Shown one piece after another: positions 1-5,587 of a stretch of DNA of 5,587 bases. Below the pieces are notes generated by a model, which was given only the letters and a program-made list of their open reading frames with translations, did no database searches and had not been told where the DNA came from. Origin of the DNA: Bacteroidia bacterium (GTDB taxonomy: Bacteria; Bacteroidota; Bacteroidia; B-17B0; Aurantibacillaceae); contig JAOABO010000025.1 of the NCBI GenBank assembly GCA_026418315.1, positions 1-5,587 on the forward strand, given 5' to 3'. A program made the translations under genes and the position numbers. Each line of letters opens with the position of its first letter. The first letter of the stretch is position 1.

Positions 1-1143
1 AACAACCTCACTGACTGTTATTTGATAATCAGGTTTTAATGGTAAATATATGGGATTATCATTCTCCTGCTTAATTTCCACTATAAACTCTGTATCTATT
101 AAATCTTGAATAATCATCTGGACAGGGCGGTTAGGAATATCTAATTGTGCAGATATTTCAGAAATTGTTATACCCTTTTTCCCTTCTACAAAATGATTAA
201 TAATTTTGCTAAGAATCATAATGCTGAGTATTTTTTTATACCTGATACTTAAATTATTAATTTCCGTTTCTAACTCAAATTTATCTAAATACTGGTGAGC
301 ATATATCAATTCTGCACCAAACAAAACAAGATACCAACTATATTGCACAAAAATAAGAAACAAGGGGACCGCTGCAAAACTCCCATAGATAGCATTGTAG
401 CGAGAAACACCTATTTGAAAATTAATATACACCCATTGCAATAGTTCAAATAAGATAGCCATTACAGCAGCACTAAAAAAAGCCGATTTGTTGGATATAA
501 ATGCATTCGTTAAAGCTTTATATAAAAAGAAAAAAACCAGCATGAGTAGTGATAAAGAAATTATTTTTATTCCAATCATGGCAGCGCTGGAAAAGAGAAT
601 GGCAGAAATTTTAGTTTGAATAACAATAGTAGCACTGCTGGATAGGATTAAAAAAATAGGTGCAAAAATCATAATAGCAATATAGTCGGCTATTTTTCTA
701 AACCAGTTTCTTGGTTTTTTTGCTTCCCATATTTGATTAAATACATTTTCTATATTGTTTAAAAGCGAAATAACACTGTATAACAATAATAATACACCAG
801 CTCCGGCAATAATTCCTCCTTTTGCGGCCTTGAGCATCGCATTAGCATATTCAAAAACATTGGTCAGAACAAATGCATATTCAGGATTTTTAGATAGTAT
901 TTCCTTTTCTAATTCTTTTTCCAATCCAAATCCTTTTGAAATAGCAAATGCTAATGCTACAAGAGGTACTATAGAAAAGAAAGTAAAATAGGTGAGAGCA
1001 GATGCCTGAGTGAGGCATTTATCGGTCATAAATTTTTTGCCTGCCAGTGAAAATATTCTAATATGTCTTGCAATATATACTACAATCGAGTTTTCACTAT
1101 CTAATCCAACACGCTTCAATTTATTAGAAAATATCTGCCACAT
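1..1143 (-). CDS. YihY/BrkB-family inner-membrane protein with C-terminal winged-helix-like tail (3' end outside window)
   Basis: The frame is open from an ATG at 1143 to the left edge, 381 codons with no stop, so the C-terminus is missing. Residues about 40-285 match the YihY/BrkB (formerly 'RNase BN') family: an early DKCLTQASALTYFTFFSIVP segment (41-60), about six hydrophobic spans (roughly 43-70, 108-128, 150-175, 185-212, 220-245, 258-284) and the late block YGSFAAVPLFLIF then SWYLVLFGAELIYAHQ. The RNase BN label is historical; these are integral membrane proteins of unsettled function. Residues about 302-370 are soluble and look like a winged helix: a helix near 305-319, then TISEISAQLDIP (326-337) as a likely helix-turn-helix start, a second helix to about 350, and a short strand pair. 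The start lies 12 nt after the dacB stop, with no Shine-Dalgarno, so co-transcription with dacB is likely. Family assignment is firm; the tail's fold and the role are inference. Confidence -1.
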   Translation of the reverse strand, partial: MWQIFSNKLKRVGLDSENSIVVYIARHIRIFSLAGKKFMTDKCLTQASALTYFTFFSIVPLVALAFAISKGFGLEKELEKEILSKNPEYAFVLTNVFEYANAMLKAAKGGIIAGAGVLLLLYSVISLLNNIENVFNQIWEAKKPRNWFRKIADYIAIMIFAPIFLILSSSATIVIQTKISAILFSSAAMIGIKIISLSLLMLVFFFLYKALTNAFISNKSAFFSAAVMAILFELLQWVYINFQIGVSRYNAIYGSFAAVPLFLIFVQYSWYLVLFGAELIYAHQYLDKFELETEINNLSIRYKKILSIMILSKIINHFVEGKKGITISEISAQLDIPNRPVQMIIQDLIDTEFIVEIKQENDNPIYLPLKPDYQITVSEVV

Positions 1144-1155
1144 CTAATTTATGTT

Positions 1156-2571
1156 TTAAAAATGATTATACATTGTTTGAAAAAAATCTTTTGTAAACTG
1201 TTTGATTTGTTCAGAAGAAATACTGGCATTATTAAACATAATACATATAGAAAGAGTTTTTCCTGTTTTGGTATTCATATAGCCAGCGTAGGTTCTGGTT
1301 CTCTTAAAGTATCCTGTTTTGCATCTTAAGTTGTCTTTAAGAGGATAGGTGTCGGAAAAATTTTTCATTGTTCCTGTTTTACCCGCCACAGGCAACGAGT
1401 TCAAATAAACCTCCTTGTTTGCACTATTATACATAGTTATTAGCAAATCGGTCATAGCATTAGCAGATACTCCATTATTTCGGGATAAGCCACAGCCATC
1501 GTCTATATTTATTTCAGAAGGATGAATACCAATTTTTATCAAAGTATTATACACTACTTTCTTTCCTTGGTTATAATCTCCGTTTCCTATAGCATATACC
1601 ATTGCTTCTGCAAAAAGATTAATGCTGAATAAGTTAGTAACTTTTACAATTTCTGAAAGAGGAGGTGAATACGATGTAGTTAAAAGCATCATTTTAGGAA
1701 GTGTAATGGTATCATTGTACACCATGTATTTGGTTGGCTCTACATGAATTCCTTCTGCATTCATTGCACTTGCCAATGATTCGGCAAACATTCTTGCAGG
1801 ATCAGGCAAAACTCCTTCTATTGAATACTCTTTTTGAAAAGGCGGAATGCTTCCCTCTATTCTTTTTTCGTACCCTAAAGGATCACCGTAAATAAAGGCA
1901 TTATCACCACCTTCTTTGGCAATCACTTCATTGCTTAACACCATAATTTTAGGTTGAAAATAATACTGTGGTTCTATCTTTAATACGGAGGCATATTGAT
2001 TGGCAGCATCACTCCGAAAATATAAATGATACTGATTATCGTAAATATTTACAGGATATGGAATAGCTGCATAATAATTATTCACATCTTCATATACCCA
2101 ATTTCCATTCACCTTAGGTTGAAAATAATTATTGAGTATAATAATTTTACCGTCAATATATGATATTCTTTTTTCTTTCAAACTTTGAATGATATCTTGT
2201 AATACCTGATTAGAACTAAAAAATCTTGATTGAATGGTAGGGTCTCCATATCCTTTGATAACAAGATTGCCTTTCAAAGTATCGTTTTTAATACTCCCTG
2301 AATAATAGATTTCTGTTTTAAAACGATAATTGCTTCCTAGTTTTTCAATAGCAGTATATGTAACAAACAATTTTAATATGCTGGCAGGAACGAGATGCAA
2401 ATGGCTGTTTTTTTCAAAAAGAACTTTTTTGGAAGAAACTTCTTTTACAGAAATTCCAATCACGGACGAGCTAAAATCGGGCTGGCTCAATTTTTTTTCA
2501 ATATCCCCTATAGTTTGCGATAAAGCAGCAAAAATCCTAAAAACAACAAGAATTGTTAAAAAACGCATCAT
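1156..2571 (-). CDS. dacB: D-alanyl-D-alanine carboxypeptidase/endopeptidase, PBP4 family (peptidase S13)
   Basis: Complete, 471 residues, close to E. coli DacB in length. Family members remove the terminal D-Ala from peptidoglycan stem peptides and cut D-Ala-mDAP cross-links in the periplasm. The active-site motifs are all present: SxxK as SILK (Ser64, Lys67) in VPASILKLF, SxN as SIN (316-318) in SINLFAEAM, and KTG at 418-420 in RCKTGYF. The flanking family blocks are also there: GDP near 109-111, DGCGLSRNNG (358-367, usually DGSGLSR, here Cys360) and LPVAGKTGTMKN (393-404). That last block holds an extra KTG where homologues usually have a non-KTG sequence, so the catalytic one by alignment is 418-420. 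Residues 1 to about 19 form a signal peptide with no lipobox cysteine; Arg12 unusually interrupts its hydrophobic core. Two adjacent ATGs (2571 and 2568) are possible starts and the choice changes nothing else. The gene leads the probable dacB-yihY unit and faces a divergent promoter region. Confidence -1.
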   Translation of the reverse strand: MMRFLTILVVFRIFAALSQTIGDIEKKLSQPDFSSSVIGISVKEVSSKKVLFEKNSHLHLVPASILKLFVTYTAIEKLGSNYRFKTEIYYSGSIKNDTLKGNLVIKGYGDPTIQSRFFSSNQVLQDIIQSLKEKRISYIDGKIIILNNYFQPKVNGNWVYEDVNNYYAAIPYPVNIYDNQYHLYFRSDAANQYASVLKIEPQYYFQPKIMVLSNEVIAKEGGDNAFIYGDPLGYEKRIEGSIPPFQKEYSIEGVLPDPARMFAESLASAMNAEGIHVEPTKYMVYNDTITLPKMMLLTTSYSPPLSEIVKVTNLFSINLFAEAMVYAIGNGDYNQGKKVVYNTLIKIGIHPSEINIDDGCGLSRNNGVSANAMTDLLITMYNSANKEVYLNSLPVAGKTGTMKNFSDTYPLKDNLRCKTGYFKRTRTYAGYMNTKTGKTLSICIMFNNASISSEQIKQFTKDFFQTMYNHF

Positions 2572-2584
2572 ACAGTGAAAAAAG

Positions 2585-2592
2585 CAAATGTA
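2585..2592 (-). promoter_or_regulatory. Candidate Bacteroidetes -7 box for dacB
   Basis: The minus strand reads TACATTTG, a full match to the Bacteroidetes sigma-ABfr -7 consensus TAnnTTTG. The -33 element is weak: a GTG (2614-2616 on the plus strand, CAC) lies 21 nt upstream where TTG would be expected. Transcription would start near 2580, leaving only about 10 nt of leader before the ATG at 2571. This is seen by motif only; in AT-rich DNA such a match can arise by chance. Confidence -1.
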
Positions 2593-2597
2593 GTTAA

Positions 2598-2605
2598 TAT
2601 TTTTG
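2598..2605 (+). promoter_or_regulatory. Candidate Bacteroidetes -7 box for the AT-hook gene
   Basis: The plus strand reads TATTTTTG, which fits TAnnTTTG. A GTG at 2575-2577 sits 20 nt upstream, in place of the TTG of the -33 element. A start near 2610 would give a leader of about 37 nt before the ATG at 2647. The box lies 5 bp from the opposite-strand box proposed for dacB. Motif evidence only, and T-rich tracts make false matches easy. Confidence -1.
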
Positions 2606-2646
2606 TATATTTACACATTCATTTAATTCTTTTTTAATCAAGTTTT

Positions 2647-3036
2647 ATGGGAAAAAAGAAAAAAAATAAACCCGCAAAAAATTCTCCAAAATCTAAAGAT
2701 AAGGGCAAAAAGAAACTTTTAAAAGATAAAAAAGCATCTGTTGCTAAAAAGAAATCAATTAAGAAAAAGGAAAAAAAAGATTCCAATAAACGCAAAAAAA
2801 CTTCTGCAATAAAAAGTACCCCAAAAAACATTAATAAAGAAAAAAAACGGGGACGCCCACGTAAAAATGAAAATGCAAATCATAAATCTTCTATAACCAC
2901 ACTGCCCAAAATGTCTTCAAAACCCAGTTACTTAGTAAAACTCAAAATTGACAACAAAACCATCATTTTTGTGAAAAATGAAAAGTCGCTTAAAAAATGG
3001 AAAGCACAATACCCTAATGCAGAGGAAGTATTATAA
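2647..3036 (+). CDS. Lysine-rich AT-hook protein, probably DNA-binding (uncharacterised)
   Basis: 129 residues, 43 of them lysine by my count; 33 of these fall in the first 80. That basic, low-complexity part is rich in Lys, Ser, Pro and Ala, like eukaryotic H1 tails and bacterial H1-like proteins, and ends in a textbook AT-hook, KKRGRPRKN (66-74, GRP core at 69-71), which binds the minor groove of AT-rich DNA. After a Ser/Thr linker, residues about 94-129 change character: YLVKLKI and KTIIFVK look like two strands of a hairpin, followed by a likely helix, SLKKWKAQYPNAEEVL. I do not recognise that segment. The antisense frame here is only a hydrophobic mirror of the lysine codons. A role in nucleoid organisation or transcription is inferred from composition and the hook; RNA or ribosome binding is an alternative. 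The gene is divergent from dacB (75 bp gap) and convergent with the SGNH gene (13 bp gap), so it is probably transcribed alone. No Shine-Dalgarno precedes the ATG. Confidence -1.
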   Translation: MGKKKKNKPAKNSPKSKDKGKKKLLKDKKASVAKKKSIKKKEKKDSNKRKKTSAIKSTPKNINKEKKRGRPRKNENANHKSSITTLPKMSSKPSYLVKLKIDNKTIIFVKNEKSLKKWKAQYPNAEEVL

Positions 3037-3049
3037 AATCTACTGATTA

Positions 3050-4405
3050 TTAATTTAAAACATTCTTTCCATTCTTGAGCTGATAACTCAAATAAATAAT
3101 AGCCGAATCCAAGGTGATTTTGTTTTCTTGAGAAAAGATAGTGGCTTGCTTTAAATATTCCGGGGTCTCTCTTATTTGGCGGGCATATTGTTGAATGGCT
3201 TGCTTGTTTATCCAATATTCCTGAAATTTTATCGGGTTAGTATATAATAAGTACGCATCCTCAATAAATCCACTCCCAAAAGTAGGAAGATTTCCATCAC
3301 TGTACGCAAGTATAATGGCAGAGTTATCTTCAATAGCGGTTTTTAAATCCAACTGCCACACCTCTACTTTTTCACCCTGTTTAGGAGATGGAACTACCTT
3401 GTTATAGTAATACCAAAACTGCCCGTCGCCAAATACATACTTATTGATTCCCATATACACAGGTCCATACCAATAGCTATCTCCTATCACTAATACTTTC
3501 TGTTTTTGTAATGAAGAATCTACTTCATATCCATAGTCCGGATAGGCATATTTTTCTTTAAAGGGCGGATGAATAGCCAGATTCATGCTTTTCAAAATAT
3601 CGGCATCTCTGCTACGAGGCGTATCGCTTACTTCTATATTATCCCAAACAATATGTGAAAATGGCTTTTGCTTTAATTTCTCTAAATATCGGATAATGGT
3701 ATCTATAGCCAAACATTCTGCATAATTAGTCCAATGATGAGCAAACTGAGCAAACAAAGGATAGGGCTGATTTCTTTTTAGACGATTCAAAAACCACGAT
3801 TGTAAATCCAGGCAATTTATTTGATATTGCTGAATGTATTTCAGATAGGTATCATAATTGGTATGTTTTACTGAATGTTTATACTTATCAGGTATTTTTT
3901 CTTCACAAAATCTTCCTTTTCCAGGAATAATCAAAAACACCAAATCAATTCCCTTTTTTTTCAAACTATCTTGTATTACTCTCGCTTTCCTGCACTTTTC
4001 TTTAATTTTCTCTTCTCCGATAAAGTCATCTCCATAAACTGATAAAATGTAACTCTTACTGATTACATAATTATCCTTGATTGCTACAAAACCATTTACT
4101 CGTATTTCATTAAAAAAATTGTAGTAAAATTGGTTGTTCCACCTTACCATAGTTTCCTTCCATGCCCAATGGTCATTATGATAATCGTCCGTTTGTTTTT
4201 GGTAATATCCTGAAAACCAATTTTCTTTATTCAACTCAGGCCTTTTTTCTAAAACTACAATACCGGTAAGATTGGGTTTGTTATCCTGTTTAAAGTAAGT
4301 ATGAAAAGCAGGAACAGACACCATAACAAAGAAAAACCACCACCAATATTTTTGCTTTGTTACAATGCCTTTATTATGACTAATTATTTTTTTGTTTTTC
4401 ATCAT
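3050..4405 (-). CDS. AlgJ/AlgX/DHHW-like SGNH-fold protein, probable polysaccharide O-acetylation partner of MBOAT
   Basis: 451 residues from the ATG at 4405; a TTG at 4408 would add one residue but lies within the end of the MBOAT gene. The N-terminus is basic and cytoplasmic, then one membrane span (about 19-38, rich in Trp and Phe), with the rest presumably periplasmic. Family blocks in order: KENWFSGYYQ (60-69) and VRWNNQFYYNFF (87-98), IKDNYVIS (109-116, the GKDxWLF-like element), IIPGKGRFCEEKIPDKY (159-175), FAHHWTNYAE (221-230) and VLVIGDSYW (304-312), where Ser310 is the expected nucleophile. The DxHW motif keeps His224 and Trp225 but has Ala222 in place of Asp. A helical tail (about 380-451) contains IRETPEYLKQ and ITLDSAIIYL. 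In alginate systems AlgJ and AlgX carry acetyl groups or transfer them to the polymer. The 1-nt overlap with the MBOAT gene supports a joint function. The polymer is unknown. Confidence -1.
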   Translation of the reverse strand: MMKNKKIISHNKGIVTKQKYWWWFFFVMVSVPAFHTYFKQDNKPNLTGIVVLEKRPELNKENWFSGYYQKQTDDYHNDHWAWKETMVRWNNQFYYNFFNEIRVNGFVAIKDNYVISKSYILSVYGDDFIGEEKIKEKCRKARVIQDSLKKKGIDLVFLIIPGKGRFCEEKIPDKYKHSVKHTNYDTYLKYIQQYQINCLDLQSWFLNRLKRNQPYPLFAQFAHHWTNYAECLAIDTIIRYLEKLKQKPFSHIVWDNIEVSDTPRSRDADILKSMNLAIHPPFKEKYAYPDYGYEVDSSLQKQKVLVIGDSYWYGPVYMGINKYVFGDGQFWYYYNKVVPSPKQGEKVEVWQLDLKTAIEDNSAIILAYSDGNLPTFGSGFIEDAYLLYTNPIKFQEYWINKQAIQQYARQIRETPEYLKQATIFSQENKITLDSAIIYLSYQLKNGKNVLN

Positions 4406-4407
4406 CA
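4403..4407 (-). promoter_or_regulatory. TGATG stop/start overlap coupling MBOAT to the SGNH gene
   Basis: The minus strand reads TGATG. TGA (4407-4405) ends the MBOAT frame and the ATG beginning at 4405 opens the SGNH frame. No Shine-Dalgarno precedes this ATG, so re-initiation by ribosomes finishing the MBOAT gene is the simplest way to translate the second gene. This overlap is the reason for preferring the ATG at 4405. A second in-frame ATG follows directly at 4402. Confidence -1.
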
Positions 4408-5587
4408 AAATCTAAAATAAATAAAAGGATTGAAATCTAAAGCTGCTATATAACTTAAAGATATATAGTACAACAATACAGATGCTAGTACTGCTTTCCA
4501 TTTTTCCGAATATGAAAAATCAAACCGATATATTTTTAATTGTACTTTTTCAAAAAAAGGAATTAAAACAAAAAATGAAAAAACTATACATAAAACAAAA
4601 GAAAACAGAAAGTCATTAAGTAAATATCGCATATTTCCTGAAAAATGAAAAGAATACATTTTTGCAATGATATAACTTGCATGATGTATGTTTTCAACTC
4701 TGAAAAACACCCACCCTGTAACTACAATCAAAAAAGTAAGTATTACTCTTATTAGTGATGGAACTCTTTCATAAACTTTAAGTAAAAAATATCTTTCTGC
4801 AACCAAAAAACTTCCATGGTATATCCCCCACACAATAAAATTCCACCCTGCTCCGTGCCACAAACCTGAAAGTAAAAAAACAATCCACAAATTAAATAAA
4901 GTTCTGATTTTTCCAAGTTTATTTCCACCTAATGGAATATATAAATAATTTTTCATCCATCTTCCTAAAGTAATGTGCCACCGCCTCCAAAACTCGGTTA
5001 TTGACTGAGAAATGTATGGATTATTAAAATTCTCTGGTATATCAAAACCCATCATTTTACATAACCCAATGGCCATATCACTGTATCCACTAAAATCAAA
5101 ATATATTTGAAAGGTATAACTCAATGCCCCCACCCATGCCGCTACAGTGTCTATATTTTGAATATCCATAGCAAATACTTCATCTGCCTGCTTACCTATT
5201 GTATTCGCAAGAACAACTTTCTTGGCTAATCCTATACAGAACAACATTAAACCATGAATCTTTTTATCATACGTTTCTTTTCTATCGGTTATTTGGTCTG
5301 CTATTTCATGAAAGCGAACAATAGGTCCCGCGATTAACTTTGGAAATAACAAAATATAGGTCTGATATTGCCAAAAGTTTTTCAGGGGCGGATGTATACC
5401 TCTATACACATCTACCACATAGGTGATACTCTCAAAAGTATAAAAAGAAATACCAATAGGTAATAAAATTTTTGGAACAGACATATCAAGTCCAAAGAGA
5501 GAAGATATACTTTCTAAAAAAAAGCCGGCATACTTGAAATAAAAGAGCAGTCCTAAATTCATAGTAAGTGAAAGTATCAGCCACAAA
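4405..5587 (-). CDS. MBOAT-family membrane-bound O-acyltransferase (AlgI/DltB-like), N-terminus outside window
   Basis: The frame is open to the right edge. About 393 residues are visible and the first visible codon is not a real start, since the sequence begins inside LWLILSLTMNLGLLFYFKY, a block normally 80-100 residues into AlgI-type proteins. MBOAT hallmarks, numbered from the codon at 5586: LLPIGISFYTFESITYVVDV (41-60), FPKLIAGPIVRFHEI (81-95), FQIYFDFSGYSDMAIGL (159-175), the signature EFWRRWHITLGRWMKNYLYI (198-217) followed by PLGG, and LSGLWHGAGWNFIVWGIYHG (239-258), whose His244 corresponds to the conserved essential His. Many further membrane spans run to the C-terminus, which ends in FIYFRF. 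Such proteins pass an acyl group, usually acetyl, from a cytoplasmic donor across the inner membrane to an extracytoplasmic partner. The SGNH-fold gene, starting within this gene's stop codon, is that probable partner. Polysaccharide O-acetylation is more likely than teichoic-acid D-alanylation, since a Gram-negative host and no dlt genes are seen. Confidence -1.
   Translation of the reverse strand, partial: LWLILSLTMNLGLLFYFKYAGFFLESISSLFGLDMSVPKILLPIGISFYTFESITYVVDVYRGIHPPLKNFWQYQTYILLFPKLIAGPIVRFHEIADQITDRKETYDKKIHGLMLFCIGLAKKVVLANTIGKQADEVFAMDIQNIDTVAAWVGALSYTFQIYFDFSGYSDMAIGLCKMMGFDIPENFNNPYISQSITEFWRRWHITLGRWMKNYLYIPLGGNKLGKIRTLFNLWIVFLLSGLWHGAGWNFIVWGIYHGSFLVAERYFLLKVYERVPSLIRVILTFLIVVTGWVFFRVENIHHASYIIAKMYSFHFSGNMRYLLNDFLFSFVLCIVFSFFVLIPFFEKVQLKIYRFDFSYSEKWKAVLASVLLYYISLSYIAALDFNPFIYFRF

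Noticed and set aside
755..991. Plus-strand open frame of 78 codons
   Set aside because: It lies wholly antisense to the strongly supported YihY-family gene and its product has no recognisable family feature.
2330..2578. Plus-strand open frame of 82 codons
   Set aside because: It is antisense to the start of dacB, whose signal peptide and SxxK motif are clear in the other strand.
2634..2831. Minus-strand frame coding a hydrophobic Phe/Leu-rich 65-residue peptide that resembles a small membrane protein
   Set aside because: Antisense reading of lysine codons (AAA/AAG) gives Phe and Leu automatically; the plus-strand protein with its AT-hook explains the composition.
3037..3049. Possible bidirectional terminator between the convergent genes (AATC/GATT inverted repeat with a 4-nt loop)
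   Set aside because: The stem is only 4 bp, mostly A-T, and has no adjoining T tract that makes a credible intrinsic terminator.
2928..3215. Minus-strand frame of 95 codons across the convergent gene ends
   Set aside because: It overlaps the SGNH gene on the same strand in another frame and the AT-hook gene on the other, with no family signal.
4406..4408. TTG as the start of the SGNH gene
   Set aside because: The adjacent ATG at 4405 forms the TGATG overlap and is the stronger codon; TTG would add only one residue.
3562..5395. Shared GGGCGGATG string in the SGNH gene (near 3563) and the MBOAT gene (near 5385)
   Set aside because: Both encode an IHPP peptide in unrelated proteins and the match does not extend beyond about ten bases, so it is not a repeat element.
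5584..5586. TTG at the right edge as the start of the MBOAT gene
   Set aside because: The first visible residues are an internal block of AlgI-like proteins and the protein would lack 80-100 N-terminal residues; the gene continues past the edge.

Overview
The window is AT-rich and dense with genes. It reads as chromosomal DNA from a member of the Bacteroidota. The signs are: no recognisable Shine-Dalgarno sequence before any start; two matches to the Bacteroidetes -7 promoter box (TAnnTTTG) in the only sizeable intergenic gap; an O-acyltransferase ending in FIYFRF, close to the ending I associate with Bacteroidetes members of that family; and a lysine-rich AT-hook protein. Genus cannot be told from this sequence.

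Layout from left to right. (1) Positions 1-1143, minus strand: a YihY/BrkB-family inner-membrane protein with a C-terminal winged-helix-like extension; its 3' end lies beyond the left edge. (2) 1156-2571, minus strand: a complete exported D-Ala-D-Ala carboxypeptidase/endopeptidase of the PBP4 (DacB, peptidase S13) family, 12 nt upstream of gene 1 and probably co-transcribed with it. (3) 2572-2646: a 75-bp divergent promoter region with a candidate -7 box on each strand. (4) 2647-3036, plus strand: a 129-residue, about one-third lysine protein with one AT-hook and a short folded-looking C-terminal segment, probably nucleic-acid binding. (5) 3050-4405, minus strand: an AlgJ/AlgX/DHHW-like SGNH-fold membrane-anchored protein. 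(6) 4405 to the right edge, minus strand: an MBOAT O-acyltransferase (AlgI/DltB-like) lacking its N-terminus because the window ends. Genes 5 and 6 share a TGATG stop/start overlap.

Two functional modules are visible. The MBOAT and SGNH pair is the usual core of a cell-surface polysaccharide O-acylation machine: MBOAT moves an acyl group across the membrane and the SGNH partner works on the outer face. The DacB-YihY pair concerns the cell envelope, with peptidoglycan trimming in the periplasm and a multi-spanning protein of unsettled function. The AT-hook gene sits between them, divergent from dacB and convergent with the SGNH gene, and is transcribed alone within this window. No RNA gene, mobile element, CRISPR array or long repeat was seen, and no stretch over 300 bases lacks a gene. 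I do not see a clearly new biological system. The most unusual items are the AT-hook protein, the SGNH protein without the usual Asp of its DxHW motif, and the membrane protein with a winged-helix-like tail.
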